A DNA stretch of 64,000 bases from Massilia agri. Its GTDB lineage: Bacteria; Pseudomonadota; Gammaproteobacteria; Burkholderiales; Burkholderiaceae_D. The stretch covers positions 186,001 through 250,000 of the forward strand of contig NZ_JANUHA010000003.1 in assembly GCF_024753255.1 (NCBI RefSeq), read 5' to 3'. The position numbers and the translations under genes were made by a program. The notes under the pieces were generated by a model that was not told the origin of the DNA, searched no databases, and saw nothing but the letters and a program-made list of their open reading frames with translations. Below are positions 21,236-30,426 of the stretch, one piece after another (position 1 is the stretch's first letter; the number at the start of each line of letters is the position of its first letter).

Positions 21236-22117
21236 CTAGGGCGCGGACTGCAGCAGCTGCCGCGCAAGCAACTCGGCGTGCGGGGTCAGGCTGGAAAAGT
21301 CGCGCGCGCAGAGATACAGCCTGCGCGAGGCCCAGGGCTCCGACAAAGGCAGGATGGCCAGGTCGCGCCGTATCGTTCTGGCCAGGGCGCCGGACAGGAT
21401 CGATATCCCGATGCCCTCTTCCACGTACATCGCCACGTTGTCGAGCTGGCGCAGCTGGATGCGGTAGTCGAGCTGGCGCCCAAGGCGCGCCGCGCGCTCG
21501 GCCAGGTGCGCCTCGAGCGCGGTGTCCGCCATGCCCACGATCGGCTCGTCAAGGATATCGGCGAAGGCCACTGCCGGCTTCCTGGCCACCGGATGCGCAC
21601 CCCCGGCGACCACCACCAGCTGGTCGCTGGCGATCAGGTGGGTCTGCAAGGGTGCCAGGTCGGTGACGTCCGCGACGATGCCGAGATCGGCGCGCCGATC
21701 CACCAGGGCCTGGACGATGTCGACGCTGGGCCGCTCCTCCAGGTCGATCGACAGATCGTGATGCGCCGCCAGGAAGCGGCACAGTTGCGGCGGCAGGAAG
21801 GCCGCCATGGCGGCGGTGTTGGACAGCAGCCGGATACGTCCCTTGAGCCCGGTCGCGTAGTTGCGCAGCTCGCCGCGCATCTGCTCGACCTGCCCCAGGA
21901 TGGAACGGGCGTGCCGCACCAGCGCCTCTCCGGCGGGAGTGACGCGCACGCCGCGGCGGTTGCGCTCCAGGAGCGGCGCGCCCAGCACCTCTTCCATGCC
22001 GGCGATGCGCTCGCTGACCGATGCCAGCGCCAGATGCATGGCGCGCGCGCCATGGGTCAGGCTGCCGCACTCGACCACGGTCAGGAACAGCCGCAGGTCA
22101 ACCAGGTCGAAGCGCAT
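21236..22117 (-). CDS. LysR-type transcriptional regulator
   Basis: This 293-residue regulator has an N-terminal winged helix-turn-helix (DLRLFLTVVECGSLTHGARAMHLALASVSERIAGMEEVLG) and a C-terminal substrate-binding-like effector domain. GGAGG lies 8 bases before the ATG. It is divergent from the TauE/SafE exporter gene, with 86 bases between the two starts. LysR proteins commonly control the divergent neighbour, so it probably regulates export of a sulfonate, sulfite or organic anion. The effector is unknown. Confidence 0.92.
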   Translation of the reverse strand: MRFDLVDLRLFLTVVECGSLTHGARAMHLALASVSERIAGMEEVLGAPLLERNRRGVRVTPAGEALVRHARSILGQVEQMRGELRNYATGLKGRIRLLSNTAAMAAFLPPQLCRFLAAHHDLSIDLEERPSVDIVQALVDRRADLGIVADVTDLAPLQTHLIASDQLVVVAGGAHPVARKPAVAFADILDEPIVGMADTALEAHLAERAARLGRQLDYRIQLRQLDNVAMYVEEGIGISILSGALARTIRRDLAILPLSEPWASRRLYLCARDFSSLTPHAELLARQLLQSAP

Positions 22118-22203
22118 TGCATCCTCCAGGATTCGGAAACCCCGAAGTCTAGCACCGGAATTGCCAGATTGCGGCCTGGCCGCGCGCGCACTAGCATCCC
22201 TCC

Positions 22204-22971
22204 ATGGACACGATGCTGCTGATCTTCCTCTCTGGGATACTGGCCGGCGCGATGAACGGGCTCGCCGGCGGCGGATCCTTCGTCAGCCTGCCGGCCCTGA
22301 TCGCCGCGGGTGTGCCACCGGTTATGGCGAATGCTTCCAGCACGGTCGCGCTGTTTCCCGGCGGCCTGGCCAGCGCCTGGGCCTACCGCGACGGGCTTCG
22401 GCCGGTAGGCAATGTGCCCCTGCGCGCCTTGCTGGCGGTAACGCTATCCGGCGGGCTGGCCGGCGCGCTGCTCCTGTTGTGGACGCCGGCATCCGCCTTC
22501 ACCGTGGTGCTGCCCTGGCTTCTCCTGCTGGCATCGCTTGCGCTCGCCTTCGGGCGCCGCATCGGCAAAGCCTTGCGTTCCCGCTGGCGCATCCACCCGC
22601 GGGCCGTGCTGTCCGTCCAGTTCGCGCTGGGCATGTATGGCGGCTACTTCGGCGGTGCGGTCGGGATCATGATGCTGGCGATGTGGGGCCTGGTCGACCG
22701 ATGCGATCTCAAGGAACTCAATGCGCCGCGCACGCTCCTGGTCAGCGCAGCCAATGCGGTGGCGGTGCTGGCCTTCATCGTGGCCGGTGCGGTGAGCTGG
22801 CCTGAAACGCTGGGCATGCTGGCGGGGGCGATCGCCGGAGGCTACGCCGGCGCCCATCTGGGGCGACGCGCACCGCCCGGCCTGGTCCGCGCCATCACGC
22901 TGCTCGCCACCGCCAGCATCACCCTGGCTTTCTTCGTGAAGACCTATGCCCCCGTTCTGCTCCAGCATTAA
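22204..22971 (+). CDS. TauE/SafE-family membrane exporter
   Basis: This 255-residue, very hydrophobic protein has about eight membrane helices and the two-repeat plan of the TauE/SafE family. The N-terminal repeat has GAMNGLAGGGSFVSLPAL. The second has GMYGGYFGGAVGIMMLAMWG. Family members export sulfite, sulfoacetate or related organic anions; the substrate here is not known. It is divergent from a LysR gene that probably controls it. A possible 32-residue ORF follows by 18 bases. Confidence 0.9.
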   Translation: MDTMLLIFLSGILAGAMNGLAGGGSFVSLPALIAAGVPPVMANASSTVALFPGGLASAWAYRDGLRPVGNVPLRALLAVTLSGGLAGALLLLWTPASAFTVVLPWLLLLASLALAFGRRIGKALRSRWRIHPRAVLSVQFALGMYGGYFGGAVGIMMLAMWGLVDRCDLKELNAPRTLLVSAANAVAVLAFIVAGAVSWPETLGMLAGAIAGGYAGAHLGRRAPPGLVRAITLLATASITLAFFVKTYAPVLLQH

Positions 22972-22989
22972 CCAAGTGAGGAAAAAACC

Positions 22990-23088
22990 ATGCTCGACGC
23001 TCTGTTGGCAACCATTGGCACCCTGGGTATCCTGGCCAGTCTCGCATGCAAGTTCAGCAAAAACCGAGGGGGCGCTGACGCTCCGTGA
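22990..23088 (+). CDS. Possible 32-residue small hydrophobic protein
   Basis: ATG at 22990 is preceded by GAGG and an A-rich spacer. The ORF encodes a peptide with a hydrophobic stretch (LLATIGTLGILASLACKF) and a basic tail, like a small single-pass membrane protein. It begins 18 bases after the TauE/SafE stop and could be its small partner. A CAAGGGCT...AGCCCTTG inverted repeat just after it could be a terminator. No homology is recognised. Confidence 0.4.
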   Translation: MLDALLATIGTLGILASLACKFSKNRGGADAP

Positions 23089-23285
23089 CAAGGGCTTCGA
23101 CCCTATGACGCTCAGGTGGCAGCCCTTGTGTCTCCTCTCCTTCTGTTTCCGGTCCCCGAGCAGTGCCACGCGCCTCGACATCCGCTATCCGGGTCCGTCT
23201 GTAGCGACAGAACATGCATTCACCAGCGGCACACATGTGCATCTCCTATCGAAAGTGGCGTCGCAGAGTATGTCGATTCGCGCCA
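23089..23285. other. Intergenic region between convergent exporter genes
   Basis: No gene is seen here. It begins with an 8-bp inverted repeat (CAAGGGCT and AGCCCTTG, about 23088-23124), which may terminate the TauE/SafE transcript. The rest shows no clear signal. Confidence 0.45.
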
Positions 23286-24203
23286 TCATCGGAACTCCGA
23301 TTTTTGCCCCTGAATTCGGCTGGACCGCGCAGGCGACCGTGCAGGCAGGTTTCCGCGGCCATCGTCGCGTTGCAGGAGACCGATACTGCCGACGATGGCC
23401 AAGGCCCCGGTCACCTGCATGGCATCGAAGGTTTGTCCCAGCAGCAGCCAGCCGAGCAGCACGGCGGTAAGCGGGCTGAGCAGTGCGAGCGATGTGGCAA
23501 TCCGTGGCCCCAGGCGTGCGATCCCGCGTAGCCAGATAACGTAGGCAAATGCCATTCCCACGAGTCCGAGCCAGGCCAGTGCGAGCAGATCGTTCGTGTC
23601 GGGGGCTGGAACGGGAGCATCGACCAGCAATACGACAGGGACGAGAAGCAGGCCACCCGCGCTCAGCTGCCATGCACCGAGCGTGACCATGGACACCGGC
23701 GCCGCCCACTTTCGGTTCAGCACCGTCCCCAGGGCCATCGATGCGGCGCCGGCGAGTCCTGCCATCACACCGACGCGATCGAAGGCGGCGCCCGGCGTCA
23801 GCACCAGCATCGCCACCCCGGCGATCCCTGCACAGGCGGCGACGATGTCCAGCGTGCGCAGCGCATCGCCCAGGAGGGAGCGTGCAAGGAGGATGACCAG
23901 CAGGGGCTGCACCGCGCCGATGGTGGCCGCCACGCCACCCGGCAGGCGCTGGGCCGATATGAACAGCATGCTGGCGAAGACCGAGAAATTCAGCGCGCCG
24001 AGTACGAAGACCCGCAGGGCCCAGATCCCCTTGGGCAGTTCCCGCACGAACAGCAGCAGGAGCAAACCTGCCGGCAGCGCACGCAGCATGACCAGCGTCA
24101 CGGGAGGGTAGCCTTGCAGGAAGCTCGTCGTGACGATGTAGGTGCTTCCCCAGATTGCGGGGACCAGGGCCGTGATGAGCAGGTCGGAGGTGCGGGATGT
24201 CAT
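23286..24203 (-). CDS. EamA/DMT-superfamily transporter
   Basis: This 305-residue integral membrane protein has ten predicted helices in two EamA repeats. The first includes ALVPAIWGSTYIVTTSFLQGYPPV, the second LVGMAFAYVIWLRGIARLG. Relatives export amino acids, nucleosides or drugs; the substrate is unknown. I place the start at the ATG at 24203, because the family begins near MTSRTSDLLITALVPAIWG; an upstream in-frame start at 24287 would add 28 residues. The gene is divergent from a LysR gene that probably controls it. Confidence 0.9.
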   Translation of the reverse strand: MTSRTSDLLITALVPAIWGSTYIVTTSFLQGYPPVTLVMLRALPAGLLLLLFVRELPKGIWALRVFVLGALNFSVFASMLFISAQRLPGGVAATIGAVQPLLVILLARSLLGDALRTLDIVAACAGIAGVAMLVLTPGAAFDRVGVMAGLAGAASMALGTVLNRKWAAPVSMVTLGAWQLSAGGLLLVPVVLLVDAPVPAPDTNDLLALAWLGLVGMAFAYVIWLRGIARLGPRIATSLALLSPLTAVLLGWLLLGQTFDAMQVTGALAIVGSIGLLQRDDGRGNLPARSPARSSRIQGQKSEFR

Positions 24204-24307
24204 GGCATGTCGAGGGCATTGGCGTGAAAACTCAAGGATAATGAGCGCACCATCAGAAAATAATCCCTTGCTTAGTAACTTCACCATTCACTACTGGAGA
24301 AGAATCA

Positions 24308-25201
24308 GTGGACCGTATGACCGCCTTGCAGGTGTTCCGCGCCGTTGCGGAACTTGGAAGCTTCGCCGCGGCTGCCCGTCAGCTCGGCCTGTCGCCGGCG
24401 GCGGTCAGCAAGAACATCGGCGAACTCGAAGCGAAGACCGGTACCCGCCTCATCAACCGGACGACGCGGCGGATGGCGCTGACCGAAGCCGGACAGATCT
24501 ACCTCGACCATGTGGCGCGGGGCCTCGACGCCCTGGCCGATGCCGACCAGGCCCTGGACTCGGCGAACGCGGAGCCGGTCGGAACGCTCAGGGTGAGCGC
24601 ACCGCTGACGGTCGGCCTGACGCGCCTGACGAAGGCGATCCCTGCCTTCCTGGCGCAGTACCCCGGCCTGAAGCTGGACCTGCATCTGGATGACGGACGC
24701 ATCGACATCATCAGGGACGGATACGATCTCGCCATACGGGGCAGCAACGCGCTGGAGGACTCCAGCATGATTGCCAGGAAACTCGCGGTCATGAAGCATG
24801 TCCTGTGCGCTTCGCCCGCCTACTTCAGCACGCACGGCAAGCCCATTACGCCCCAGGACCTGCAACAGCATCAATGTATCCGGCGCCTGTCGTCCTCCGG
24901 CCGTGCGGACGTATGGGAATTCCACAAGGGACAGCAAACGGTGCCGGTCACCGTCAATGACCGCTACGCGGTCACGTCGAGCCTGGCGGTCCTGGACGCC
25001 ATGCGCGCCGGTTTCGGCCTCAGCCTGGTTCCTTACCCCTATGTCGCGCAGGACCTGGAGCTGGGCATGCTCACCTCCGCCCTGGACGACTGGGATACCT
25101 TCGACACCACGCTCTACGCCATCTATCCGAGCAGGGAACTGCTGGCGCCGAAGATCCGCGTGTTCCTGGATTTCGTCATGCGCGAATTCCAGCAGACGTG
25201 A
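24308..25201 (+). CDS. LysR-type transcriptional regulator
   Basis: The protein is 297 residues. Its N-terminal HTH (MTALQVFRAVAELGSFAAAARQLGLSPAAVSKNIGELE) and effector domain are typical of the CrgA/DsdC-like branch of LysR regulators. The GTG start at 24308 has GGAGAA upstream, and the MDRMTALQVF beginning fits the family. An in-frame ATG 9 bases later is also possible. It is divergent from the EamA exporter, with about 100 bases between starts, so it likely regulates that gene. The effector is unknown. Confidence 0.92.
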   Translation: MDRMTALQVFRAVAELGSFAAAARQLGLSPAAVSKNIGELEAKTGTRLINRTTRRMALTEAGQIYLDHVARGLDALADADQALDSANAEPVGTLRVSAPLTVGLTRLTKAIPAFLAQYPGLKLDLHLDDGRIDIIRDGYDLAIRGSNALEDSSMIARKLAVMKHVLCASPAYFSTHGKPITPQDLQQHQCIRRLSSSGRADVWEFHKGQQTVPVTVNDRYAVTSSLAVLDAMRAGFGLSLVPYPYVAQDLELGMLTSALDDWDTFDTTLYAIYPSRELLAPKIRVFLDFVMREFQQT

Positions 25202-25247
25202 GCAAGTGGCTCATCGCGGACCTGGACCGGAAGATCGGGAATGGCGC

Positions 25248-25276
25248 TTGCGGGCGCCGGCTTTTTCACCTAACAT
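25248..25276 (+). promoter_or_regulatory. Promoter of the arsR-type/CDF operon
   Basis: TTGCGG (25248-25253) and TAACAT (25271-25276) are separated by exactly 17 bases. The -10 box overlaps the left arm of the operator, so repressor binding would block RNA polymerase. The predicted transcript start is only about 10-20 bases before the possible start codons. Confidence 0.55.
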
Positions 25277-25297
25277 GTGAACAACTCTTCACATGTT
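25272..25297. promoter_or_regulatory. ArsR/SmtB-type 12-2-12 operator
   Basis: A perfect 10-bp inverted repeat (AACATGTGAA and TTCACATGTT) forms a 26-base, 12-2-12 palindrome. That is the layout of SmtB-family operators. It covers the -10 box, the expected transcription start and the first possible ATG (25293) of the regulator gene, consistent with autorepression relieved by metal. Confidence 0.75.
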
Positions 25298-25628
25298 GAA
25301 TATGAAAACCCACCCCGACACCGACTACGCCCCCGGCGCCGTCGAAGAACTGGCCGACCTCTTCCACCTGCTGGGCGACGCCACCCGCCTGCGCATCGTG
25401 CTCGCCTGCCTGGCCCAGCCGACCGCGGTGGGCGACATCGCCGCCTCCCTCGACCTGTCGAGTTCCCTGGTCAGCCACCACCTGCGCCTCCTGCGCGCGG
25501 CCCGCATCGTCAAGGCCGAGCGCCAGGGCAAGCAGGTCTTCTACGCGGCTGCCGATGCCCACATCAGCAGCCTGCTCGCCAATATGTTCGAGCACATCGC
25601 CGAACCCGCCAATGGAATGGACACATGA
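25293..25628 (+). CDS. ArsR/SmtB-family metal-sensing repressor
   Basis: This winged-helix repressor of 111 residues probably controls the overlapping CDF exporter. The HTH is DIAASLDLSSSLVSHHLRLLRAARIV. The C-terminal alpha-5 helix carries D88-x-H90-x10-H101-x2-E104. This spacing matches the zinc ligands of cyanobacterial SmtB (Asp, His, His, Glu) and lacks the Cys site of arsenic or cadmium sensors, so zinc or cobalt is the likely signal. Start is uncertain: ATG 25293 lies within the operator, and ATG 25302 would give 108 residues. Neither has a Shine-Dalgarno. Its TGA overlaps the transporter ATG (ATGA). Confidence 0.9.
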   Translation: MLNMKTHPDTDYAPGAVEELADLFHLLGDATRLRIVLACLAQPTAVGDIAASLDLSSSLVSHHLRLLRAARIVKAERQGKQVFYAAADAHISSLLANMFEHIAEPANGMDT

Positions 25629-26617
25629 GCCACGATCACCACCACGACCACGCGCATGGCCATTCCCACGGTTTCGGCCACCACCACCACATGCCCGACC
25701 CGGCCAATCACGGTCGCGCCTTCGCGCTGGCGATCGGGCTGAACACGCTGTTCGTCGCCATCGAATTCATCTACGGCTTCATCGCCCACTCCACCGCCCT
25801 GATGGCCGACGCCGGCCATAACCTGTCGGACGTATTGGGCCTGGTGCTGGCCTGGGGCGCGGCCATGCTCGCCAGGAGCGCGCCGAAGGGGCGCTACACC
25901 TATGGCCTGCGCGGCTCCTCGATCCTGGCGGCGCTGGGCAACGGCCTGCTCCTGATGATCGCCTGCGGCGCCATCGCCCTGGAGGCCGTGCAGCGCTTCC
26001 TCGAACCGGCGCCCGTGCAGGGCATGACGGTGTCGATCGTCGCGGCGATCGGCGTGGCGATCAACGGCTTCTCGGCCTGGCTCTTCATGGCCGGCAGCAA
26101 GGGCGACCTGAACCTGCGCGGCGCCTACCTGCACATGGCGGCCGATGCCGCGCTGTCGCTGGGCGTGGTGATCTCGGGCCTGGTCATCATGAGCACCGGC
26201 TGGACCTGGATCGACCCGGCCGTCAGCCTGGCGATCGTGCTGGTGATCGTGCTCGGCACCTGGTCGCTGCTGCGCGAATCGGTGCAGCTGTCGATGGCGG
26301 CCGTGCCGCCCGGCGTGGATGCGGGCGCGGTGCGCGATTATCTGGGCAGGCAGCCGGGCGTGAAGGAGGTGCACGACCTGCACATCTGGGCCATGAGCAC
26401 CACGGAGAACGCGCTGACCGCGCACGTGGTCATGCCCGGCGGTTATCCGGGCGACCGCGTGCTGGACGAGATGGTGGCGAAGCTGCGCAGCGATTTCGCG
26501 ATCCACCACTGCACCCTGCAGGTGGAGGAAGGCACGACCCACCACGGCTGCGCGCTGTCAGGGCACGATCACGACGACCATGACCACGGCGACCACCAGC
26601 ACGCCCACGCGCACTGA
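25625..26617 (+). CDS. Cation diffusion facilitator metal exporter (His-rich)
   Basis: This 330-residue CDF protein exports divalent cations (probably Zn, Co, Cd or Ni) by proton antiport in the inner membrane. Histidine-rich tails flank it: HDHHHDHAHGHSHGFGHHHH at the N-terminus and GHDHDDHDHGDHQHAHAH at the end. Helix 2 has the metal-site ADAGHNLSD and helix 5 has HMAADAALS. A cytoplasmic C-terminal domain (VKEVHDLHIWAMSTTENALTAH) follows. It resembles DmeF/CzcD-type transporters. Its start overlaps the ArsR-type repressor's stop, so expression is coupled to metal sensing. Confidence 0.94.
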   Translation: MSHDHHHDHAHGHSHGFGHHHHMPDPANHGRAFALAIGLNTLFVAIEFIYGFIAHSTALMADAGHNLSDVLGLVLAWGAAMLARSAPKGRYTYGLRGSSILAALGNGLLLMIACGAIALEAVQRFLEPAPVQGMTVSIVAAIGVAINGFSAWLFMAGSKGDLNLRGAYLHMAADAALSLGVVISGLVIMSTGWTWIDPAVSLAIVLVIVLGTWSLLRESVQLSMAAVPPGVDAGAVRDYLGRQPGVKEVHDLHIWAMSTTENALTAHVVMPGGYPGDRVLDEMVAKLRSDFAIHHCTLQVEEGTTHHGCALSGHDHDDHDHGDHQHAHAH

Positions 26618-26631
26618 AGGCCGCGGAAAAC

Positions 26632-27564
26632 TCAGCCGGCCAGGTTCGCGTACAGCGCCGTGCTGAGGTAGCGCTCACCAAACGAGGGGATGATGGTCAC
26701 GATCATCTTTCCGGCATTCTCGGGGCGGCGCGCCACCTGGATCGCGGCCCATAGGGCGGCGCCCGAGGAAATGCCGACCAGCAGGCCCTCCTCGCGCGCG
26801 GCGGCGCGGGCGGTCTCGAAGGCGTCGTCGTTCCTGACGGCGATGACTTCGTCGTAGATGCCCGTATTGAGCACTTCCGGCACGAAGCCGGCGCCGATGC
26901 CCTGGATCGGGTGCGGGCCCTTGGTGCCCTTGGAGAGCATGGGCGAGGCTTCCGGCTCCACGGCGATGGCCTGGAAGCCGGGTTTACGCGCCTTGATGAC
27001 TTCGCTCACGCCCGTGATGGTGCCGCCGGTGCCGACACCGGCGACCAGGATGTCGACCTTGCCGTCGGTATCGCGCCAGATTTCCTCGGCCGTGGTGTTG
27101 CGGTGGACTTCCGGGTTGGCCGGGTTGTTGAACTGCTGCGGCATGAAGCAGCGCGGATCGGATGTCACCAGTTCCTCGGCGCGGCGGATCGCGCCCAGCA
27201 TGCCTTCGCTGCCCGGCGTGAGCACCAGCTCGGCGCCATAGGCGCGCAGCAGCATGCGGCGCTCGTTGCTCATGGTTTCGGGCATCACCAGCTTGCAGCG
27301 GTAGTCGCGCGCGGCGCACACCATCGCGAGGGCGATGCCGGTGTTGCCGCTGGTGGGTTCGACGATGACGGTGTCGGGCTGGATGCGTCCGGCGCGCTCG
27401 GCCGCCTCGATCATGGCCAGGCCGATGCGGTCCTTCACGCTGTGGGCGGGGTTGTGGTATTCGAGCTTGCCGAGGATCTCGGCGCCGGCGCCCTGCGCCA
27501 GCCTGCGGATCCGTACCAGCGGCGTGTTGCCGATCAGTTCAGTGACGTCGTTCGCGATGCGCAT
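26632..27564 (-). CDS. cysK: Cysteine synthase A (O-acetylserine sulfhydrylase)
   Basis: The enzyme makes L-cysteine from O-acetylserine and sulfide with a PLP cofactor. The 310-residue protein has the PLP lysine in [11 protein letters not shown], the substrate loop [10 protein letters not shown], the phosphate-binding loop GTGGTITG and GISSGAAL. The length is normal for CysK. The ATG at 27564 is chosen because [17 protein letters not shown] matches family N-termini and GGGAGA lies upstream; the frame stays open to 27774 but that extension is not conserved in style. A G/C-rich hairpin (27591-27607) lies between it and the FKBP gene. Confidence 0.95.
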   Translation of the reverse strand: MRIANDVTELIGNTPLVRIRRLAQGAGAEILGKLEYHNPAHSVKDRIGLAMIEAAERAGRIQPDTVIVEPTSGNTGIALAMVCAARDYRCKLVMPETMSNERRMLLRAYGAELVLTPGSEGMLGAIRRAEELVTSDPRCFMPQQFNNPANPEVHRNTTAEEIWRDTDGKVDILVAGVGTGGTITGVSEVIKARKPGFQAIAVEPEASPMLSKGTKGPHPIQGIGAGFVPEVLNTGIYDEVIAVRNDDAFETARAAAREEGLLVGISSGAALWAAIQVARRPENAGKMIVTIIPSFGERYLSTALYANLAG

Positions 27565-27623
27565 CCCGGTCTCCCGCAGTAGGTCAGGCGCGGGCCCTGC
27601 GGGCCCGGCTCGATGAGTTGGAT

Positions 27624-28166
27624 TTACTTCACGTCCACCAGTTCCACGTCGAAGATCAGGTCCGCATCCGGCGGGATCATGCCGCCGGCGCCGCGCTTGC
27701 CGTAGGCCAGCACGCTGGGGATGACCAGGGTGCGCTTGCCGCCCACCTTCATTCCCGCCACGCCCTGCTCCCAACCCTTGATGACGCTGCCCGCGCCCAG
27801 CTGGAAGTTGAGCGGCTCGCCGCGGTCGAAGGAGGAATCGAACTTCTTGCCGCGCTGCTTGGGCGCCAGCGGCTTGTGCAGCCAGCCGGTGTAATGGACA
27901 TACACGGAGCTGCCGCGGGTCGCTTCCTTGCCCTTGCCGACCACGCGGTCGATGATCTCGACCTGCGGCGTCGGCACGGCCGGGACCACCGGTTCGGCTT
28001 GCGGCGGGACGGCCTGCGGCTGGGTCGCCTGCGGCACGGCCTGCTGTTCCGGCGCCGGCTGGGTGGTCGGCTTGGAGGCGTCCTGCTGCTGCTGGGTAGT
28101 GTCCTGGGCGGATGCGCTTGCAGCAAACGCAAGCATCAGGGCGGCAAATGCGGTACGACGGATCAT
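27624..28166 (-). CDS. Secreted FKBP-type peptidyl-prolyl isomerase
   Basis: The 180-residue protein catalyses cis-trans isomerisation of prolyl bonds, probably in the periplasm. A signal peptide ([19 protein letters not shown]) is followed by a low-complexity Gln/Pro/Val-rich linker (residues 22-70). The FKBP domain is at the C-terminus: [43 protein letters not shown] and [16 protein letters not shown]. Active-site aromatic and Asp residues are present. GGAAGAG precedes the ATG. It lies between cysK and tcdA on the same strand. Confidence 0.93.
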   Translation of the reverse strand: MIRRTAFAALMLAFAASASAQDTTQQQQDASKPTTQPAPEQQAVPQATQPQAVPPQAEPVVPAVPTPQVEIIDRVVGKGKEATRGSSVYVHYTGWLHKPLAPKQRGKKFDSSFDRGEPLNFQLGAGSVIKGWEQGVAGMKVGGKRTLVIPSVLAYGKRGAGGMIPPDADLIFDVELVDVK

Positions 28167-28201
28167 GTGGGCTCTTCCATCAAAGTGATCAATAACTGAT
28201 C

Positions 28202-29083
28202 CTATGATAGCAAGGCCTCTTCCGCTTGCACAGTTTCCACTTCGGCCAGAGGTTCCTGCACGGCCGCGTTGGCCCCGTCGGCCAGCTTGCGCAGCAGGTG
28301 GCCGGCCGCCACCATGCCGAAGGTGGCGGTGACCACCATGCTCGAGCCGAAGCCGGCGCAGTTCAGGCCGGTGATGCTGTTGGCATCGATCGCGCAGGCG
28401 TCGCCCGCGTCCGGATAGCGCAGCGGCTCCATCGAGAACACGGCGTCGATATGGTACTTGTTCTTCTCGCCCTTGGCGAAGCCATACTGCGCGCGCAGGA
28501 TCTTGCGCACCTTTTTCAGGAGCGGCTCCTGCTCGGTGCGGGCCAGGTCGCGGATCTCGATTTTCGTTGGGTCGGTCTGGCCGCCGGCGCCGCCGATGAC
28601 GACCAGCGGCATCTTGTTGGCGCTGCACCAGGCGATCAGGGCGGCCTTCGATTTGACGCCGTCGATGGCATCCACCACGTAGTCGAAACCTTTACCCGCG
28701 ATCATGCTCTCGAGGTTCTCGGGGTCGATGAAGTCCTCGACCAGGGTAACCTTGCAGAAGGGATTGATCTGGGCGATACGCTCCTTGAGCGCCTCGATCT
28801 TCGGCATGCCGATGGTCGAGGTGAGCGCCTGCAGCTGGCGGTTGATGTTCGACTCGGCCACGTTGTCGAGGTCGATCAGGGTGAGGTGGCCGACGGCGCT
28901 GCGCGCCAGCGCCTCGACGATCCAGGAACCGACGCCACCGACACCGATCACGCAAACGTGCGCCGCACGGAAGCGTTCGAGTGCACGCTCGCCGTAGAGG
29001 CGCGCGATCCCGCCGAAGCGGCGCGCGAAGTCGACTTCATCGTCCAGGGTGGCTGCAAGAGTGGGGGTATCGTTCAGGTTCAT
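28202..29083 (-). CDS. tcdA: tRNA threonylcarbamoyladenosine dehydratase
   Basis: This ThiF/E1-like enzyme cyclises the N6-threonylcarbamoyladenosine at position 37 of ANN-decoding tRNAs, using ATP. The 293-residue protein has the nucleotide-binding [19 protein letters not shown], the [18 protein letters not shown] segment, [16 protein letters not shown] and the C-terminal [10 protein letters not shown]. It is slightly longer than E. coli TcdA because of an acidic C-terminal tail. No Cys needed for sulfur transfer stands out, which favours TcdA over ThiF or MoeB. Confidence 0.93.
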   Translation of the reverse strand: MNLNDTPTLAATLDDEVDFARRFGGIARLYGERALERFRAAHVCVIGVGGVGSWIVEALARSAVGHLTLIDLDNVAESNINRQLQALTSTIGMPKIEALKERIAQINPFCKVTLVEDFIDPENLESMIAGKGFDYVVDAIDGVKSKAALIAWCSANKMPLVVIGGAGGQTDPTKIEIRDLARTEQEPLLKKVRKILRAQYGFAKGEKNKYHIDAVFSMEPLRYPDAGDACAIDANSITGLNCAGFGSSMVVTATFGMVAAGHLLRKLADGANAAVQEPLAEVETVQAEEALLS

Positions 29084-29172
29084 CCCGCCATTTTAGCGGA
29101 CGATGCTTTCGCATCTGCACTAAAATAGCTCCTAGTCAATCAAATTCTTCTCGTGTGTCAACAAAACGCCCC

Positions 29173-30375
29173 ATGACCTCCCTCCTGCACGACACCGCTC
29201 CCGATTTCGACCAGCCGATCGCCGTACTCAAGCATTGCCACAACCGCATCCGCAAGCAGCTCGCGACCCTCGACAAGCTGCTGGCCCACCTGCCGGAATT
29301 CGGCGCCGACGAACAGGCGCGCCAGGCCGCGCAGGCTGTCCTGAAGTATTTCGAGAAGGCCGCCCACCTGCACCACGAAGACGAGGAGCAGGACCTGATT
29401 CCCATGCTGCGCGCCGTCGCGCAGGGAGACGATGCGGCCACGCTGCAGGCGCTGGCGCCGGTGATCCTGCAGGACCACAAGGACATGGACGCGCTCTGGC
29501 AGGACCTGCACGAGCAGCTCAGCGCCATCGCCGAAGGCCGGTCGACCGTGCTGTCGGCCAGCGCGGTGCAGCGCTTCTGCCAGCGCTATACCGCGCACAT
29601 GGAGCGCGAGGAAGGCACGATGGCGCCGATGGCCATGCGCCTGTTCTCGCCGGAACAGATGACCCAGCTGGGACAGGCCATGCAGCGCCGCCGCGGCATT
29701 GCCACGGATACCCTGCCGCTGCAAGCGCCGGCGATCGGCCAGGCCGTCGCCGACCTGCGCAAGGATTACGGCCAGGCCAGCCTCAACGAAACCGATGTGA
29801 TGGACGATCCGATGCTCCAGTTCACGCAATGGTTCGAACAGGCGCTGAAGGCCGAAGTGAACGAGCCGAACGCCATGTCGGTGTCCACGGTGGACGCCAG
29901 GGGCCGCCCGAGTTCGCGCATCGTCCTCGTCAAGCAGTTCGACGAGCGCGGCTTCACCTGGTACACGAATTACGGAAGCCGCAAGGCTGAGGAGTTGCAG
30001 GACAATCCATACGCGGCTCTGCTATTCTTCTGGAGTGAACTGGAACGCCAGGTTCGCATCGAAGGACGTGTGGAGCGCACGTCCACTGAAGAGAGCGACC
30101 GCTACTTCCGCAGCCGCCCCCTGAAGAGCCGCCTGTCGGCCATCGCATCGCAGCAGAGCGCTCCCATCGGCAGCCGCGCCGAGCTCGAACAGAATTACGA
30201 GCAGGTGGCGCAGCAGGCCGGTGACGACCCGGCGCGTCCGGAAAACTGGGGCGGTTTCCGCCTCGTGCCCGAGCGCCTGGAATTCTGGCAGGGGCGCCGC
30301 TCCCGCTTCCACGACCGCATCGTCTACGAGCGGCAGGAAGACGGCAGCTGGACGCGCCAGCGATTGCAACCCTAG
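29173..30375 (+). CDS. pdxH: Hemerythrin-like domain fused to pyridoxamine 5'-phosphate oxidase
   Basis: A single 400-residue frame carries two domains. Residues 10-150 are a hemerythrin/HHE fold with likely di-iron ligands H21 or H23, H68 and E72 (HHEDEE), H102 (QDHKDMD) and H142 and E146 (HMEREE). Residues 193-400 are a full-length PdxH (about 208 residues): [58 protein letters not shown] and [10 protein letters not shown], ending WTRQRLQP. PdxH oxidises pyridoxine or pyridoxamine phosphate to PLP with FMN and O2. No stop or convincing ribosome-binding site separates the domains. The hemerythrin part could bind O2 or iron near an O2-using enzyme; that is inference. Confidence 0.92.
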   Translation: MTSLLHDTAPDFDQPIAVLKHCHNRIRKQLATLDKLLAHLPEFGADEQARQAAQAVLKYFEKAAHLHHEDEEQDLIPMLRAVAQGDDAATLQALAPVILQDHKDMDALWQDLHEQLSAIAEGRSTVLSASAVQRFCQRYTAHMEREEGTMAPMAMRLFSPEQMTQLGQAMQRRRGIATDTLPLQAPAIGQAVADLRKDYGQASLNETDVMDDPMLQFTQWFEQALKAEVNEPNAMSVSTVDARGRPSSRIVLVKQFDERGFTWYTNYGSRKAEELQDNPYAALLFFWSELERQVRIEGRVERTSTEESDRYFRSRPLKSRLSAIASQQSAPIGSRAELEQNYEQVAQQAGDDPARPENWGGFRLVPERLEFWQGRRSRFHDRIVYERQEDGSWTRQRLQP

Positions 30376-30426
30376 GCCGGCTTCCCGCGCCCTGAGCGCG
30401 GCCGGCCTCGACGCCGGAGGTGGACC

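Noticed and set aside
27591-27607. G/C hairpin between the FKBP gene and cysK as an intrinsic terminator
   Set aside because: There is no T-tract and the stem is short; it may be incidental.
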